From contig JAJDXG010000020.1 of the NCBI GenBank assembly GCA_022823365.1, positions 48,948 through 112,947 of the forward strand: a DNA stretch of 64,000 nt. Reading direction: 5' to 3'. Made by a program: the position numbers and the translations under genes. How positions within the stretch are numbered: the first letter of the stretch is position 1; every line of letters starts with the position of its first letter. The stretch is from Gemmatimonadota bacterium. GTDB lineage: Bacteria > Gemmatimonadota > Gemmatimonadetes > Longimicrobiales > Gaopeijiaceae. This document shows, in pieces, positions 9,475 through 17,737 of the stretch. The notes under the pieces were generated by a model, which saw only the letters and a list, made by a program, of their open reading frames with translations, was not told where the DNA came from and made no database searches.

Positions 9475-9837
9475 ATGCCAGAGCTGGAACCCACGACGGC
9501 GGGCGAGGGGACACCCGTCTTGACGATACGGTCGCACGACGGGCGGCGCTTGCCTCCTATCGTGGCTCACGGAGCATGGGGTAGCGTTTCTCCTAGGGAA
9601 GTGGTTGCTCATCTCTATGTAGAGTACCACAGGATCCCATCAACGTTAGAAGTAGCGGATGATGGCCACGTACTCGTGTCGAGCCAAGAAGTGGAGGAAG
9701 TTACCAGGGAGATCGTAGCAACCCTTCTGGTGTCCGCAGATGCCGCTGAACATATAGCTGGGGTGCTTACACGCGCTGCGTCCGCACTGAGGGAAGCCAC
9801 TGCGGCTTCAACCAAAGAGGAGGGTGAAGAGGAATGA
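9475..9837 (+). CDS. Hypothetical protein, first gene of a three-gene cassette
   Basis: This is a 120-aa soluble protein. The track used a TTG at 9466, but an AGGAGG (9460-9465) sits correctly before the ATG at 9475. The N-terminus (VLTIRSHDGRRLPPIVAHGAW) and C-terminal helix (REIVATLLVSADAAEHIAGVLTRAASALREA) recall small DUF3467-like proteins, but I cannot confirm the family. The tail is Glu/Lys-rich. The gene ends in an ATGA overlap with the next gene and is driven by a consensus-like promoter, so it heads a compact operon in the defence island. Confidence 0.7.
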   Translation: MPELEPTTAGEGTPVLTIRSHDGRRLPPIVAHGAWGSVSPREVVAHLYVEYHRIPSTLEVADDGHVLVSSQEVEEVTREIVATLLVSADAAEHIAGVLTRAASALREATAASTKEEGEEE

Positions 9838-10586
9838 CGGAACTCGCTCCTACACGGAGAAGCGGAACCAAGGAGCTATGGCTTGACCCTCCACATTTTG
9901 AGGTCAAATCATGGCGGCAAGGCCCCCTTTCTCAACCGCATGGCGGGGACTCGGGATCGACCAGCCGGCATTTGCCCGCCCGCTACTCGGATCCAATCTT
10001 GCCGCAGGTGCACGGATGGGGAATCACTGCCTATTTTTCCGATCCTGTTCATCGTCCCAAGACCTATTGGGCCCATAGCGATAGGTCTCCAAACCTAATA
10101 GCCGTTGACCACCTTGGTCATACGGCGATCAGCACCCACAAGTCATTCGGACATGATGATATTTCAGGCCGAGTTTACAAGGAATACCAAGTAGTTGCTG
10201 ACTCAATGGCTTCTCGTTCTCCTATTCTGGCGGAAAGCATCACCAATAACATCAGGGAGTTTGTCGAGCGCAATCTGAATTTTGCTTCGGTCGGGCATCA
10301 AGTGCTTCAAGAGAACCTTCGGTACATGCTTTTTTCGTCATCTTATGTGATCGTGGACGGCGAATGGTGCACTTGGCGAGAGGATGAGACGCTCGGTGTC
10401 GTTATCAAGCGGGAGCCTTGGAGTTTGTTGGGGACGGGTCCGACCGTGAAAGATGCCATCTTCGACTTCCGGCGCGAAGCCGCAGAAATCGCTACCGTTA
10501 TGCAACATGACGGGTTGGATGAACTCACTGATGAAGCGCGGCGGATGCGGGATTTCGTCCTACGGTATCTACCTGAGAATGGGTAA
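9834..10586 (+). CDS. Hypothetical protein, middle gene of the cassette
   Basis: This is a 250-aa soluble protein I do not recognise. It has no signal peptide or transmembrane segment. The N-terminal third is polar; the centre (SFGHDDISGRVYKEYQVVADSMASRSPILAES) and C-terminal third (AIFDFRREAAEIATVMQ) look alpha/beta and then helical. It overlaps its neighbours by 4 bp upstream and 8 bp downstream, which strongly suggests co-translation with the small first gene and the HicA-like third gene. It could be the effector or the regulator of a toxin-antitoxin or defence cassette; that is inference from position. Confidence 0.7.
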   Translation: MTELAPTRRSGTKELWLDPPHFEVKSWRQGPLSQPHGGDSGSTSRHLPARYSDPILPQVHGWGITAYFSDPVHRPKTYWAHSDRSPNLIAVDHLGHTAISTHKSFGHDDISGRVYKEYQVVADSMASRSPILAESITNNIREFVERNLNFASVGHQVLQENLRYMLFSSSYVIVDGEWCTWREDETLGVVIKREPWSLLGTGPTVKDAIFDFRREAAEIATVMQHDGLDELTDEARRMRDFVLRYLPENG

Positions 10587-10914
10587 GACCTATTCTCGCT
10601 CCGATATTTCAAAGAGACTCAAGCGTAAGGGATTCGTGGGTACTGACAACGACCACGAGTACCTCAGCTTCTGCCTCGACGGAAGGAAGACACATATCAG
10701 GACGAAGGTGTCTCACGGAGGTGGCGGGAGGAACATCTCTGTTGACCTCCTCAAGAAGATGGCTGAGCAGTGCGCGTTGAGCATTCAGGACTTCCGTAAC
10801 CTGTTGGAATGCCCTCTTGACGAGGAAGAATACGGACAACGCGTAAGGCAAAAGCTGAAAACTCAGCGACTTCCTTGGCATCGCGGTATACGCCTGCCCC
10901 CACTACGAGATTAG
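10579..10914 (+). CDS. HicA-like small protein, third gene of the cassette
   Basis: The ATG at 10579 is chosen because it overlaps the preceding stop; the track ORF starts 42 codons earlier inside the upstream gene. The 111-aa product reads SRSDISKRLKRKGFV near its N-terminus, then DHEYLSFCLDGRKTHIRTKVSHG, then a helix SVDLLKKMAEQCALSIQDFRNLLEC. This order (helix, strand with conserved His, strand DGRKT, helix) resembles the dsRNA-binding-like fold of HicA mRNA interferases and larger HicA-like proteins. The His in DHEYL is a candidate active-site position. No HicB partner is recognisable among the neighbours. Confidence 0.65.
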   Translation: MGKTYSRSDISKRLKRKGFVGTDNDHEYLSFCLDGRKTHIRTKVSHGGGGRNISVDLLKKMAEQCALSIQDFRNLLECPLDEEEYGQRVRQKLKTQRLPWHRGIRLPPLRD

Positions 10915-11324
10915 CTGAAACCACGTGTGGGGCTCTACCGACCTGTCACGTATCGGCGAGCTGATCGGCGCTGTGGCTCATCCGCAAGGAATACAGGAAC
11001 CACGTGGTGCCCATAGCGTCAAGATGATCGGATTCCGTCTCTCCCTGTCTGGGCGGTGTTCCGATGGGTTGTCCTTAGACGGCAAGCCTAAAGTGTCGAT
11101 CCGGCGAGCACGCAATCCCGGCGCGCCGCAGGGCATGCAGATCCGTGAGCGGGCGCTCGTTGAGTTGGAGGTGACCGTCTCGAACGCTGTCCACGAATTG
11201 CTTAACAACCCCCGCCACACTGGTTCCCACGACCCCGTCCTACCTACATTCTTGCCGCCGTTTCTCTTACAGCCCGAGAGCGTCCGCCCTCAACAACAGC
11301 AACCATCACCAACCAGAACCCCCC
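10915..11324. other. Intergenic region without a supported gene
   Basis: This is about 410 bp between the HicA-like gene and the DUF2235 gene. The 142-aa ORF of the track (10925-11353) overlaps the DUF2235 start, has an atypical C-terminus (QQQQPSPTRTP) and no ribosome binding site, so I do not call it. I see no strong promoter or terminator. Confidence 0.5.
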
Positions 11325-12293
11325 ATGCCAAAGAACATCGTCGTGTGCTGTGACGGCACGGGCAACGAATACGGCCCCAACAACACCAACGTCGTGAAGC
11401 TTTACGAGGCGATCGTTCGCGACACGGACCAGGTCGCCTTCTACGATCCGGGCGTCGGCACCTTCAGCTTTCTCGGCAGGACGCTCGGACGGCGGGTGGG
11501 CCGCACGCTGGGGAAGGCGTTCGGCGCCGGGCTCCAGCAGAACATAGAGGATGCCTATCGGTTCCTCATGGACCGGTACGAGCCGGGGGACAGGCTGTAT
11601 CTGTTCGGCTTCAGCCGCGGCGCGTTCACCGTGCGCGCGCTGGCCGGGATGCTGAACCTGTGCGGCCTGCTGCAGAGGGGCAGCCTCAACCTGGTGCCGT
11701 ACGCGTCCAGGATCTACAACGACCGCGCGCGTCACGCGATGGCGCCCGGGTTCAAGCGGACCTATTGCCACGACTGCCGCCCACACCTCATCGGCGTGTG
11801 GGACACAGTCGGCTCGATGGGCTGGTTCTGGGGCCGGAAGTTCTTCGATTCAACGCTGAACCACGATGTGAAGTACGGCTACCACGCGGTCTCCATCGAC
11901 GAACAGCGCAAGAAGTTCCCGGCCAACATGTGGCGCGAGGACGTCAAGGCCGATCACCAGACGATCGAGCAGGTCTGGTTCGCCGGCGTCCACTCCGATG
12001 TCGGCGGCTGGTATCGCGATGCCGGCCTCTCCAACATCGCACTGGAATGGATGCTGGACAGGGCGCGGGCCCGGGGCTTGCGCCTGAGACCGCACTGGCG
12101 CCGCAGGCTCTCACCCGATCCCGCGGGTCGCCTCCACGTCTCGAGAACCGGCTTCTGGCGGCTGTGGAGGCCGGCGCCGCGAGCCATCCCCGAAGGTGCG
12201 CTCATCCACGGGAGCGTGCTGGCGCGCATGGACGATCCCGCGCTGGGGTACGCGCCCGCCAACCTGCCCGGCGCGCATACGGTTGTGGAATAG
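11325..12293 (+). CDS. DUF2235 alpha/beta-hydrolase (Tle1-like lipase fold)
   Basis: This 322-aa cytoplasmic protein begins KNIVVCCDGTGNEY, typical of DUF2235. It carries the nucleophile elbow GFSRGAF near residues 95-101, an Asp in GVWDTVG near 160 and a His in HSDVGGWY near 223, so the Ser-Asp-His triad looks complete. The family includes the phospholipase domains of type VI secretion Tle1 effectors and many stand-alone bacterial hydrolases of unknown substrate. No type VI genes are nearby. It sits at the downstream edge of the defence island, but a role in defence is not shown by the sequence. Confidence 0.88.
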   Translation: MPKNIVVCCDGTGNEYGPNNTNVVKLYEAIVRDTDQVAFYDPGVGTFSFLGRTLGRRVGRTLGKAFGAGLQQNIEDAYRFLMDRYEPGDRLYLFGFSRGAFTVRALAGMLNLCGLLQRGSLNLVPYASRIYNDRARHAMAPGFKRTYCHDCRPHLIGVWDTVGSMGWFWGRKFFDSTLNHDVKYGYHAVSIDEQRKKFPANMWREDVKADHQTIEQVWFAGVHSDVGGWYRDAGLSNIALEWMLDRARARGLRLRPHWRRRLSPDPAGRLHVSRTGFWRLWRPAPRAIPEGALIHGSVLARMDDPALGYAPANLPGAHTVVE

Positions 12294-12322
12294 GGGCTTC
12301 GGCGGGCGGGACTACGGCATCG

Positions 12323-12799
12323 TCATTGATCTGTTCCTCGCAGCCGCACGTTCACGGCGAACTCCAGCTGGCGGTGCGCATTGGGCCGGATCGCGAATCC
12401 GGTTTCGAGCCCCCGCCCCTCGCGCAGTGCTGCGTTCCTGTCTCGGGCCGTACGGCGCGCCGACACCACGCCCCACACCGTGCCGGCGAAATAGCCCGCA
12501 ACGCCGGCCGCCAGCCACCCGATGTCACCATCCTCAGTGCTGCAGAAAATGATGCAGGCATCACGATTGGAGATGGCCACGGCTGCACTCGCGAGCCGGA
12601 CGAGGGTGGGGAACTGGCCCCGCGTCCAGTCGCCGGCGTATGCGTGGCCGGCCAGGGGGACGAAGAGTTCGAGCCCCGCCGCGCCCCACTCCGAACGTAG
12701 AGGCAACGCCCCGTCGTCGGCCGGAAGCTGGGCGGCAACGGGACCGGTCGCGAGGGTCAGGAGAACGGTCGCGAGTATGGGGGTCATGTATCGGTTCAT
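12323..12799 (-). CDS. Small exported protein of unknown function
   Basis: The track ORF starts 36 codons too early; MNRYMTPILATVLLTLATGPVAAQ is a clear signal peptide, so the start is placed at 12799, giving 158 aa. The mature part has a hydrophobic stretch (GWLAAGVAGYFAGTVWGVVSA) and ends in strand-like sequence (LEFAVNVRLRG). Two Cys flank the segment IIFCS. I do not recognise it; it could be a small outer-membrane or periplasmic protein. It is convergent with the DUF2235 gene. Confidence 0.65.
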   Translation of the reverse strand: MNRYMTPILATVLLTLATGPVAAQLPADDGALPLRSEWGAAGLELFVPLAGHAYAGDWTRGQFPTLVRLASAAVAISNRDACIIFCSTEDGDIGWLAAGVAGYFAGTVWGVVSARRTARDRNAALREGRGLETGFAIRPNAHRQLEFAVNVRLRGTDQ

Positions 12800-12804
12800 C
12801 GGTA

Positions 12805-12836
12805 TGCCTAACCGGAGCGGGATGCCTGACTGGAGC
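12805..12836. repeat. 14-bp direct repeat upstream of the small exported protein
   Basis: TGCCTAACCGGAGC is followed 18 bp later by TGCCTGACTGGAGC (two mismatches), just upstream of the start at 12799. The core resembles the TGCCTAAC repeats upstream of the S9 peptidase gene. It is a possible regulator binding site. Confidence 0.35.
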
Positions 12837-12872
12837 CAGGTAATCACGTTAAAGTGGGAATGAGCCCCCAGC

Positions 12873-12900
12873 GTCCCCCTTTGGGGGGACCCCTGAGGGG
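12873..12900. repeat. Two adjacent GC-rich hairpins
   Basis: GTCCCCC and GGGGGAC flank a TTTG loop, and CCCCTGAGGGG follows immediately. They lie between the LuxR gene and the small exported gene. There is no T-tract on either strand, so a classic terminator is not supported; a processed RNA end or attenuator is possible. Confidence 0.4.
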
Positions 12901-12965
12901 CGAACATCCGGATTGGCCGTGGGCTTGCCTGGGTTGCCGAGCGGGATTTCCGTCGGCGGGAACAC

Positions 12966-14105
12966 CTATCGCAAGCCTTCGAGCGACAGAATCCTCTGCA
13001 CGAGTTCGGCCTGCCGGCGAATGCCGAGCTTGCGGTAGACCCGCTTGCGGTGTGTCTTCACGGTGCTTTCCGCGCAGTCCAGTGCGGCCGCAACGCCAGC
13101 GGCCGTCTGGCCGGTCGCCAGTTCGACCGCCACGCGGCTCTCTGCAGGTGTCAATCCCAGGAGCCTGACCACCAGGTCCGGCTCGATCCGGGGTCGGCGG
13201 ACCGGGTCCACGACGAGCACCAGCGCCCCGGCCTGGCGCGTCCGGGACTCCCCGCCCATTCCCTGCACGGGATGGATCTCAAGGACCAACGGCGTTCGAG
13301 CCTTCCTGCGCGTGACCTTCATCGAACCCCCGGCGCCCTGAACACCGTGCCGGGGCAGCGCCCGGGCCAGCAGGCGCTGAAGCTCTTTGTTCTCCCCTGC
13401 GTGTCCGGAAGTCAGCACACCTCCCCCATCGCGGAGCCCATCGCGCTTCAGCAGGATGTCCCGGGCGGGGTCGTTCGCTTCCATGATGCGTCCACGGCGA
13501 TCCAGCCGGATCAGCCCCAGCCGCCTGTTCTCGATCAGTCCGGACAGCGACGCCCCCAACGCCCTGGCGTCAGCCATCGCACGATGAACACGAGCGGCCT
13601 GGCCCATGTGAGGAGCGAGAAGCCCGATGACCCGGACCTGGTCGTGACCCCATCCTTCCCGCTCGGTAGAGTTGCCGCACGACCAGACGACCGCCGATCC
13701 GTCGATCCCGTGGATTACTGTGAAGAGGCCGTTCTGTGTGTTGTTGGCGACCCGGAACTCATTGTATGCAGCGGACGCCTTCATCTCCCGGTCGCTGTAG
13801 AGATCCGACTTCCAGGCCAGCTCGCGGTCGTCCAGTCCGGCGAGCCGCGGAATCGCTTCATCCCGCCAGTAGTAGTCGCGGTAATAGAGCTGCCGCAGGT
13901 CGTCCCGGCGTTCCGCAGCCAGATAGAACCGGGACTGCCGAATCTCGGGCTCACCTCCGGGACCTGCTTCCGCGTATGTAATGCTCTGGCCGTTCGTTCG
14001 GATCAACTCGCCCATCACGCCAGCCGCGGATGCCCAGGTGGCATCCCCCAGCGCCGCCCGGTACAGATGCGCCACGACGCGCCCGAACCTGTCCTCCGTG
14101 ACCAT
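12966..14105 (-). CDS. LuxR-family transcriptional regulator
   Basis: The start MVTEDRF at 14105 is preferred over the track start because AGGAGAGGCGAT precedes it. The 379-aa protein has an N-terminal sensory-type region, a central segment LGLIRLDRRGRIMEANDPARDIL that looks PAS-like (about 190-230), and a C-terminal LuxR helix-turn-helix (LTPAESRVAVELATGQTAAGVAAALDCAESTVKTHRKRVYRKLGI). No receiver domain Asp motif is seen, so it is probably a ligand- or redox-sensing activator rather than a response regulator. Its targets are unknown. Confidence 0.88.
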   Translation of the reverse strand: MVTEDRFGRVVAHLYRAALGDATWASAAGVMGELIRTNGQSITYAEAGPGGEPEIRQSRFYLAAERRDDLRQLYYRDYYWRDEAIPRLAGLDDRELAWKSDLYSDREMKASAAYNEFRVANNTQNGLFTVIHGIDGSAVVWSCGNSTEREGWGHDQVRVIGLLAPHMGQAARVHRAMADARALGASLSGLIENRRLGLIRLDRRGRIMEANDPARDILLKRDGLRDGGGVLTSGHAGENKELQRLLARALPRHGVQGAGGSMKVTRRKARTPLVLEIHPVQGMGGESRTRQAGALVLVVDPVRRPRIEPDLVVRLLGLTPAESRVAVELATGQTAAGVAAALDCAESTVKTHRKRVYRKLGIRRQAELVQRILSLEGLR

Positions 14106-14328
14106 ATCGCCTCTCCTCGCGTGCGACCTCGGTACCGGCAAGCAACACCGTGCCGCGACACAGGCGCCATCACCATCTCCGCGACCGTTAGCCGTCGCCG
14201 CGCCCGCGCCACGGCAGCCTGGGTCCGGCAGCTCAGCTCATACCCGGCGAGCCTGCGTCCCAGAGCTTTCCCGATAATACGGATGACACCGAGTCCCGGT
14301 CATCATCCCCGACAGCCTCCTCGATCCG

Positions 14329-15351
14329 TCAACGTCCCGTCCAGAGCCGGGCGCGCTCCAGGAGCACTGTCGCGTCTTCACGCCACTCCGCGTAGCCGAT
14401 CTCGCGGTCGCGGGTAAGCCAACTCAGCTTCTCGTCGATGCAGGCCAGTAGTTCCGGCTGCCCGGCGTCCAGGGCGAAGCCACCGTGTTCGGCGAGGGTG
14501 TCGAGCGCGGAGACCACGAAGCTGCCTTCGGACTCGTAGGCGGTTTCACTGTTGCCGATCGCGCCTCGCGCAACTGCATCGATGGTTTCGTCGCGCAGGG
14601 CCTCCAGGAGTTCCTGCACGCTCGTGGCGTGGACGACCTGGGGCATCAAGTCGGACGGCGGATGGATGTGCGTCCTCCCGTCCAGCACCGCAGACGCTCT
14701 CGCGGCGGTGACCACATATGCCGCCGTGCCGTCAGCCACCACCGTCCCCCCCGGAGTGTCGATCCGCGTGCCGGCGGCCAGGACGCCGTCGTCGTCGGCA
14801 AGGCCCGCGAGCTGGAGGAAACGCGCTTCACCGGTCGAACTCCTGAAAACACCGACCAGCACATCCCGGGTCAGCCCGTCGTAGGACGAGAAACGTCCCG
14901 CGTCGCCGGCACGCACCAGCAGCGACTGGCGAAAGGCGATGTGGCCGGATGTGAAGGCCACGGCCACCTCTCCGGCGTGGTCCCGGGTTCGGGAATCGAG
15001 AATCGAGATGCCGCCGCCCGCGATGTCGATATCCGGCGTGGAGGGGAGCAGCCAGATGTCGGGCCATTCAGCGACGGGACTCCGTTCGAACGACAGCCGC
15101 GCCCCCTCCATCGCCTCCATCGCCGTGAGCAGGTCCGCCTCGTAGCCGAGGTGCGTGTGGAACCCCGGAGAGGCCGGATCTTCGTCGGCGCTGTAGCTCA
15201 CGGGCGGGTAGTACGCGTAGAAGGCCGCGCGGAGAGGCTCGCCCGCGGGTGTGCAGGCACCGGCGAGCTGTTCCGGCTCCGTGACCCGGCAGGCCGAACC
15301 GAGGAGCAGGATGCCAGGGATGGCGACCCGCAGAAGATGAACAGGTTTCAC
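14329..15351 (-). CDS. Lipoprotein of solute-binding protein family 3 type
   Basis: The track start (15366, TTG) lies inside a repeat derived from a VOC gene end. The GTG at 15351 gives VKPVHLLRVAIPGILLLGSAC, a lipoprotein signal with lipobox LGSAC, and a 340-aa protein. The mature part (LRAAFYAYYPPVSYSADED, YEADLLTAMEAMEGARLSFER, a TSGHIAF segment, then VLVGVFRSSTGEARFLQ) follows the bilobal amino-acid-type periplasmic binding fold. Ligand unknown; no permease or ATPase gene is adjacent, so it may be a sensor or scavenging domain rather than part of a transporter. It starts 24 bases after the S9 peptidase stop. Confidence 0.72.
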   Translation of the reverse strand: MKPVHLLRVAIPGILLLGSACRVTEPEQLAGACTPAGEPLRAAFYAYYPPVSYSADEDPASPGFHTHLGYEADLLTAMEAMEGARLSFERSPVAEWPDIWLLPSTPDIDIAGGGISILDSRTRDHAGEVAVAFTSGHIAFRQSLLVRAGDAGRFSSYDGLTRDVLVGVFRSSTGEARFLQLAGLADDDGVLAAGTRIDTPGGTVVADGTAAYVVTAARASAVLDGRTHIHPPSDLMPQVVHATSVQELLEALRDETIDAVARGAIGNSETAYESEGSFVVSALDTLAEHGGFALDAGQPELLACIDEKLSWLTRDREIGYAEWREDATVLLERARLWTGR

Positions 15352-15375
15352 GACGCGGGTTCCCAAAGCTCGATC
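15348..15375. repeat. 28-bp direct repeat, left copy (orphan VOC gene tail)
   Basis: Read on the minus strand this encodes IELWEPAS followed by TGA, the same C-terminus as the VOC protein ending at 17710. It matches 17710-17737 at 26 of 28 positions, and both differences are synonymous. It abuts the stop codon of the S9 peptidase. Its TGA overlaps the GTG start of the lipoprotein gene. Confidence 0.85.
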
Positions 15376-17583
15376 CTACCTCGGCCCCGCCGGCAGGTGC
15401 TCTAGCAGATAGCGCACCATCAGCATGCGAACGTGGACCGCCGTCCCCTCCCCTTCCGACAGTCCGTGGTTCCGGTTGGGGTAGGTGAAGTAGTCGAAGG
15501 TCTTCCCGAGTTCCACGAGCCGGTCCACCAATCCCTCGACGATCTCCAGGTGGGTGTTGGTTTCCCCGGTTCCGTGAATGATGAGCAGGTCCCCCTCCAG
15601 CCCTTCCGCATAGTTGATGGGCGCGGAGATGCGGTAGCCGTCCGGGTTGGTTTCCAGGGTCTCCATGTAGATCTCCTGGAACCATGCGTTGTAGAGGTGC
15701 GGCTGCGGCTTGGGGACCACGGCGATCCCCACGTGGTAGACATCGGGCTTGCGGAACAGGGAATTCAGGGTGTTCGATCCGCCTCCGCTCCAGCCCCAGA
15801 TCCCCACCCTGGAAACATCGACGTAGGGGAGCATCCTGCCGAGTTCCAGCACGCCCGCCGCATGCTCCTCCGTCGACTGCACGCCGATCGTCGGAAAGGG
15901 CGCCCTCCGCCACGCCGCTCCCTTCGGCGCCGGCGTGCCCCGGTTCTCGATGGACACGACCAGGTATCCGAGGTCCGCGATGGCGCGATGGTAGTTGTTC
16001 CGGGTCGACCAGCGGTCGAGGGCGGTCTGGCCGTGCGGTTCCCCGTAGACGTAGATGAACACCGGGTATTTCGCGCCGGGGTCGAAGTCGCGCGGCTTGA
16101 TCATCCACGCGTCCATCACCACGCCGTCCCCGATATCCAGCTCCAGAAACTCCGTGGGGCGGGAGATCGTGGCCTCGGCCCGGCGCCGGAGCTCGTCGTT
16201 GTCCTCCAGAACCCGCACGACGCGGTGGTCCGGGAGGCTGATCAGGGCGGTGACCGGAGGAGTGTCGAATGTGGAATATGTGTGAAAGGCCCACCGAAGG
16301 TCGGGAGAGAAGTCGTAGAAGTGGGTTCCCGGCTGGTCCGGGGGCGTCACCCGCTCGGGTTCCTCGGCGCCGTCCAGCCGGACACGGTAGAGGTAGCGCT
16401 GGGTGGCGTTGTCGGGCGAGGCGAAGAAGTAGAACCAGCCATCTCCCGCCTGCACCTCCCCGTGGGCAACCGGCCCGCGCTCCATGACGTCGCCGGGCCC
16501 GGGGGTCAGGAGCCGTTCCTCGCGCCCGTCGCGCGAATAGACCCATGAATGGCGCCACCCGTCCTTCTCGGTCAGGAAGAGGAAGGAGTCGCCCCCCCGG
16601 ATCCACTCCAGGCCGGCGTTCAGGCGATAGCTGGCGATGACCCAGGCCGGATCGGACTCGTGGTAGATCCGGTCGACCTCACCCGTGCTCACGTTGGCGA
16701 TGAAGAAATCCCGTTCGTCCCGAAACCGGCTGAACTGCTCCACCAGCAGCTCCTCGGAGTTCCCGGCCCAGCTCACCTGCCCGAGATAGAAGCCCTCGGT
16801 GGGGGATGGGATGGAGATCCAGCGGACTTCCGTGCCCTCGGCGTCCACCACGCCCACCCGGAGCCTGGCGATGGTCTCGCCCACTCGCGCGAATCGGACC
16901 TGCCGGAGTTCGGGATACGAGGGATCGGTGGGGACGAGCATGGACCGCATCGGCACCCCGGAGGCGTCGGACTGGACGAAGGCGACGCGGTTGCCGTCCG
17001 GGCTCCACACGGCGCGGCCGTTGGAGACGGATTGGGCGGTGGTGTGGGTCAGGCGGGTCGTTTGCGCGGCCGCGAGGTCGTGGACGTGAAGGTCGCCCTC
17101 ACGGATGAAGAGGATGCGGCCTCCTTCCGGGGAGATGGCGCTTCCGGGGCCCGCCTCCACCCTCGTCAGCATGGAGGTGGCGGGTTCGAGCATCCAGAAG
17201 CCGTCGGCGTCGGTCCGGAGGAGCGCCCAGGTGCCGTCCGGGGCGAACTGGTATTCGGAGATGCTCAGGGGCTCCGAACCACCGGCGGGCGTGAGGTGGG
17301 AGAGCGAGGCGAGGACCGTCCGGTTGCCGCTCGCGGCATCGTACCCGATCAACTCCGGCCGCGACGCGCCCGAGGGGGCCTCGAGGGTCGTGTATGCGGA
17401 TCCGTCGGGCAGCCAGGTCGCCTGAAATGACCGCGCGTCAAAATCCCTCGCCTCGAAGATCGAACGGAGCCGGGCTTCCGTCTCTGCGGGGACCTGGCAG
17501 AAGGCCGGAGATGCGAAAAGGGCGGGGACGGCAAGGACGCCGACCAGCCAGAGGCTCCGAATAGTGTGTCTCGCGATCATGGC
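15376..17583 (-). CDS. S9-family serine peptidase (dipeptidyl-peptidase IV-like), exported
   Basis: I prefer the ATG at 17583 because it begins a signal peptide (MIARHTIRSLWLVGVLAVPALFASPAFCQ); the track start adds eight residues. The 735-aa protein has an N-terminal DPP IV beta-propeller domain (for example GRAVWSPDGNRVAFVQSD) and a C-terminal alpha/beta-hydrolase domain. The nucleophile is in GWSGGGS (near 597) and the His in NRNHGLSEG (near 706). Where DPP IV has DDN, this protein reads ETN, so the catalytic Asp position appears to hold Glu while the substrate-binding Asn is kept. It would cleave peptides in the periplasm. The gene fills a segment bounded by a 28-bp direct repeat. Confidence 0.9.
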   Translation of the reverse strand, partial: AMIARHTIRSLWLVGVLAVPALFASPAFCQVPAETEARLRSIFEARDFDARSFQATWLPDGSAYTTLEAPSGASRPELIGYDAASGNRTVLASLSHLTPAGGSEPLSISEYQFAPDGTWALLRTDADGFWMLEPATSMLTRVEAGPGSAISPEGGRILFIREGDLHVHDLAAAQTTRLTHTTAQSVSNGRAVWSPDGNRVAFVQSDASGVPMRSMLVPTDPSYPELRQVRFARVGETIARLRVGVVDAEGTEVRWISIPSPTEGFYLGQVSWAGNSEELLVEQFSRFRDERDFFIANVSTGEVDRIYHESDPAWVIASYRLNAGLEWIRGGDSFLFLTEKDGWRHSWVYSRDGREERLLTPGPGDVMERGPVAHGEVQAGDGWFYFFASPDNATQRYLYRVRLDGAEEPERVTPPDQPGTHFYDFSPDLRWAFHTYSTFDTPPVTALISLPDHRVVRVLEDNDELRRRAEATISRPTEFLELDIGDGVVMDAWMIKPRDFDPGAKYPVFIYVYGEPHGQTALDRWSTRNNYHRAIADLGYLVVSIENRGTPAPKGAAWRRAPFPTIGVQSTEEHAAGVLELGRMLPYVDVSRVGIWGWSGGGSNTLNSLFRKPDVYHVGIAVVPKPQPHLYNAWFQEIYMETLETNPDGYRISAPINYAEGLEGDLLIIHGTGETNTHLEIVEGLVDRLVELGKTFDYFTYPNRNHGLSEGEGTAVHVRMLMVRYLLEHLPAGPR

Positions 17584-17624
17584 CCCCAAACAGAGTGGGT
17601 TATGCATCCATACGGCTATAACCC

Positions 17625-17654
17625 TGCCTAACCGTGCCTAACTATGCCTAACTC
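17625..17654. promoter_or_regulatory. Three 10-bp direct repeats upstream of the S9 peptidase
   Basis: TGCCTAACCG, TGCCTAACTA and TGCCTAACTC occur in tandem with a period of 10 bp, one helical turn, about 40 bp upstream of the chosen start codon. That arrangement fits a binding site for a dimeric or cooperative activator. The regulator is unknown. Confidence 0.5.
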
Positions 17655-17709
17655 CGTCAAGATGTTCGGGACTCGAGAACGTGATCCCGCCACCCAACAG
17701 GTTCGAGCC

Positions 17710-17737
17710 TCACGACGCGGGCTCCCAGAGCTCGATC
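17710..17737. repeat. 28-bp direct repeat, right copy (3' end of the VOC gene)
   Basis: These are the last 28 bases of the VOC gene, repeated at 15348-15375 with two synonymous differences. The intervening 2.3 kb holds only the S9 peptidase gene and its upstream region. Confidence 0.85.

Noticed and set aside
10925-11353. 142-aa ORF before the DUF2235 gene
   Set aside because: It has no ribosome binding site, atypical composition and overlaps the DUF2235 start; left as intergenic.
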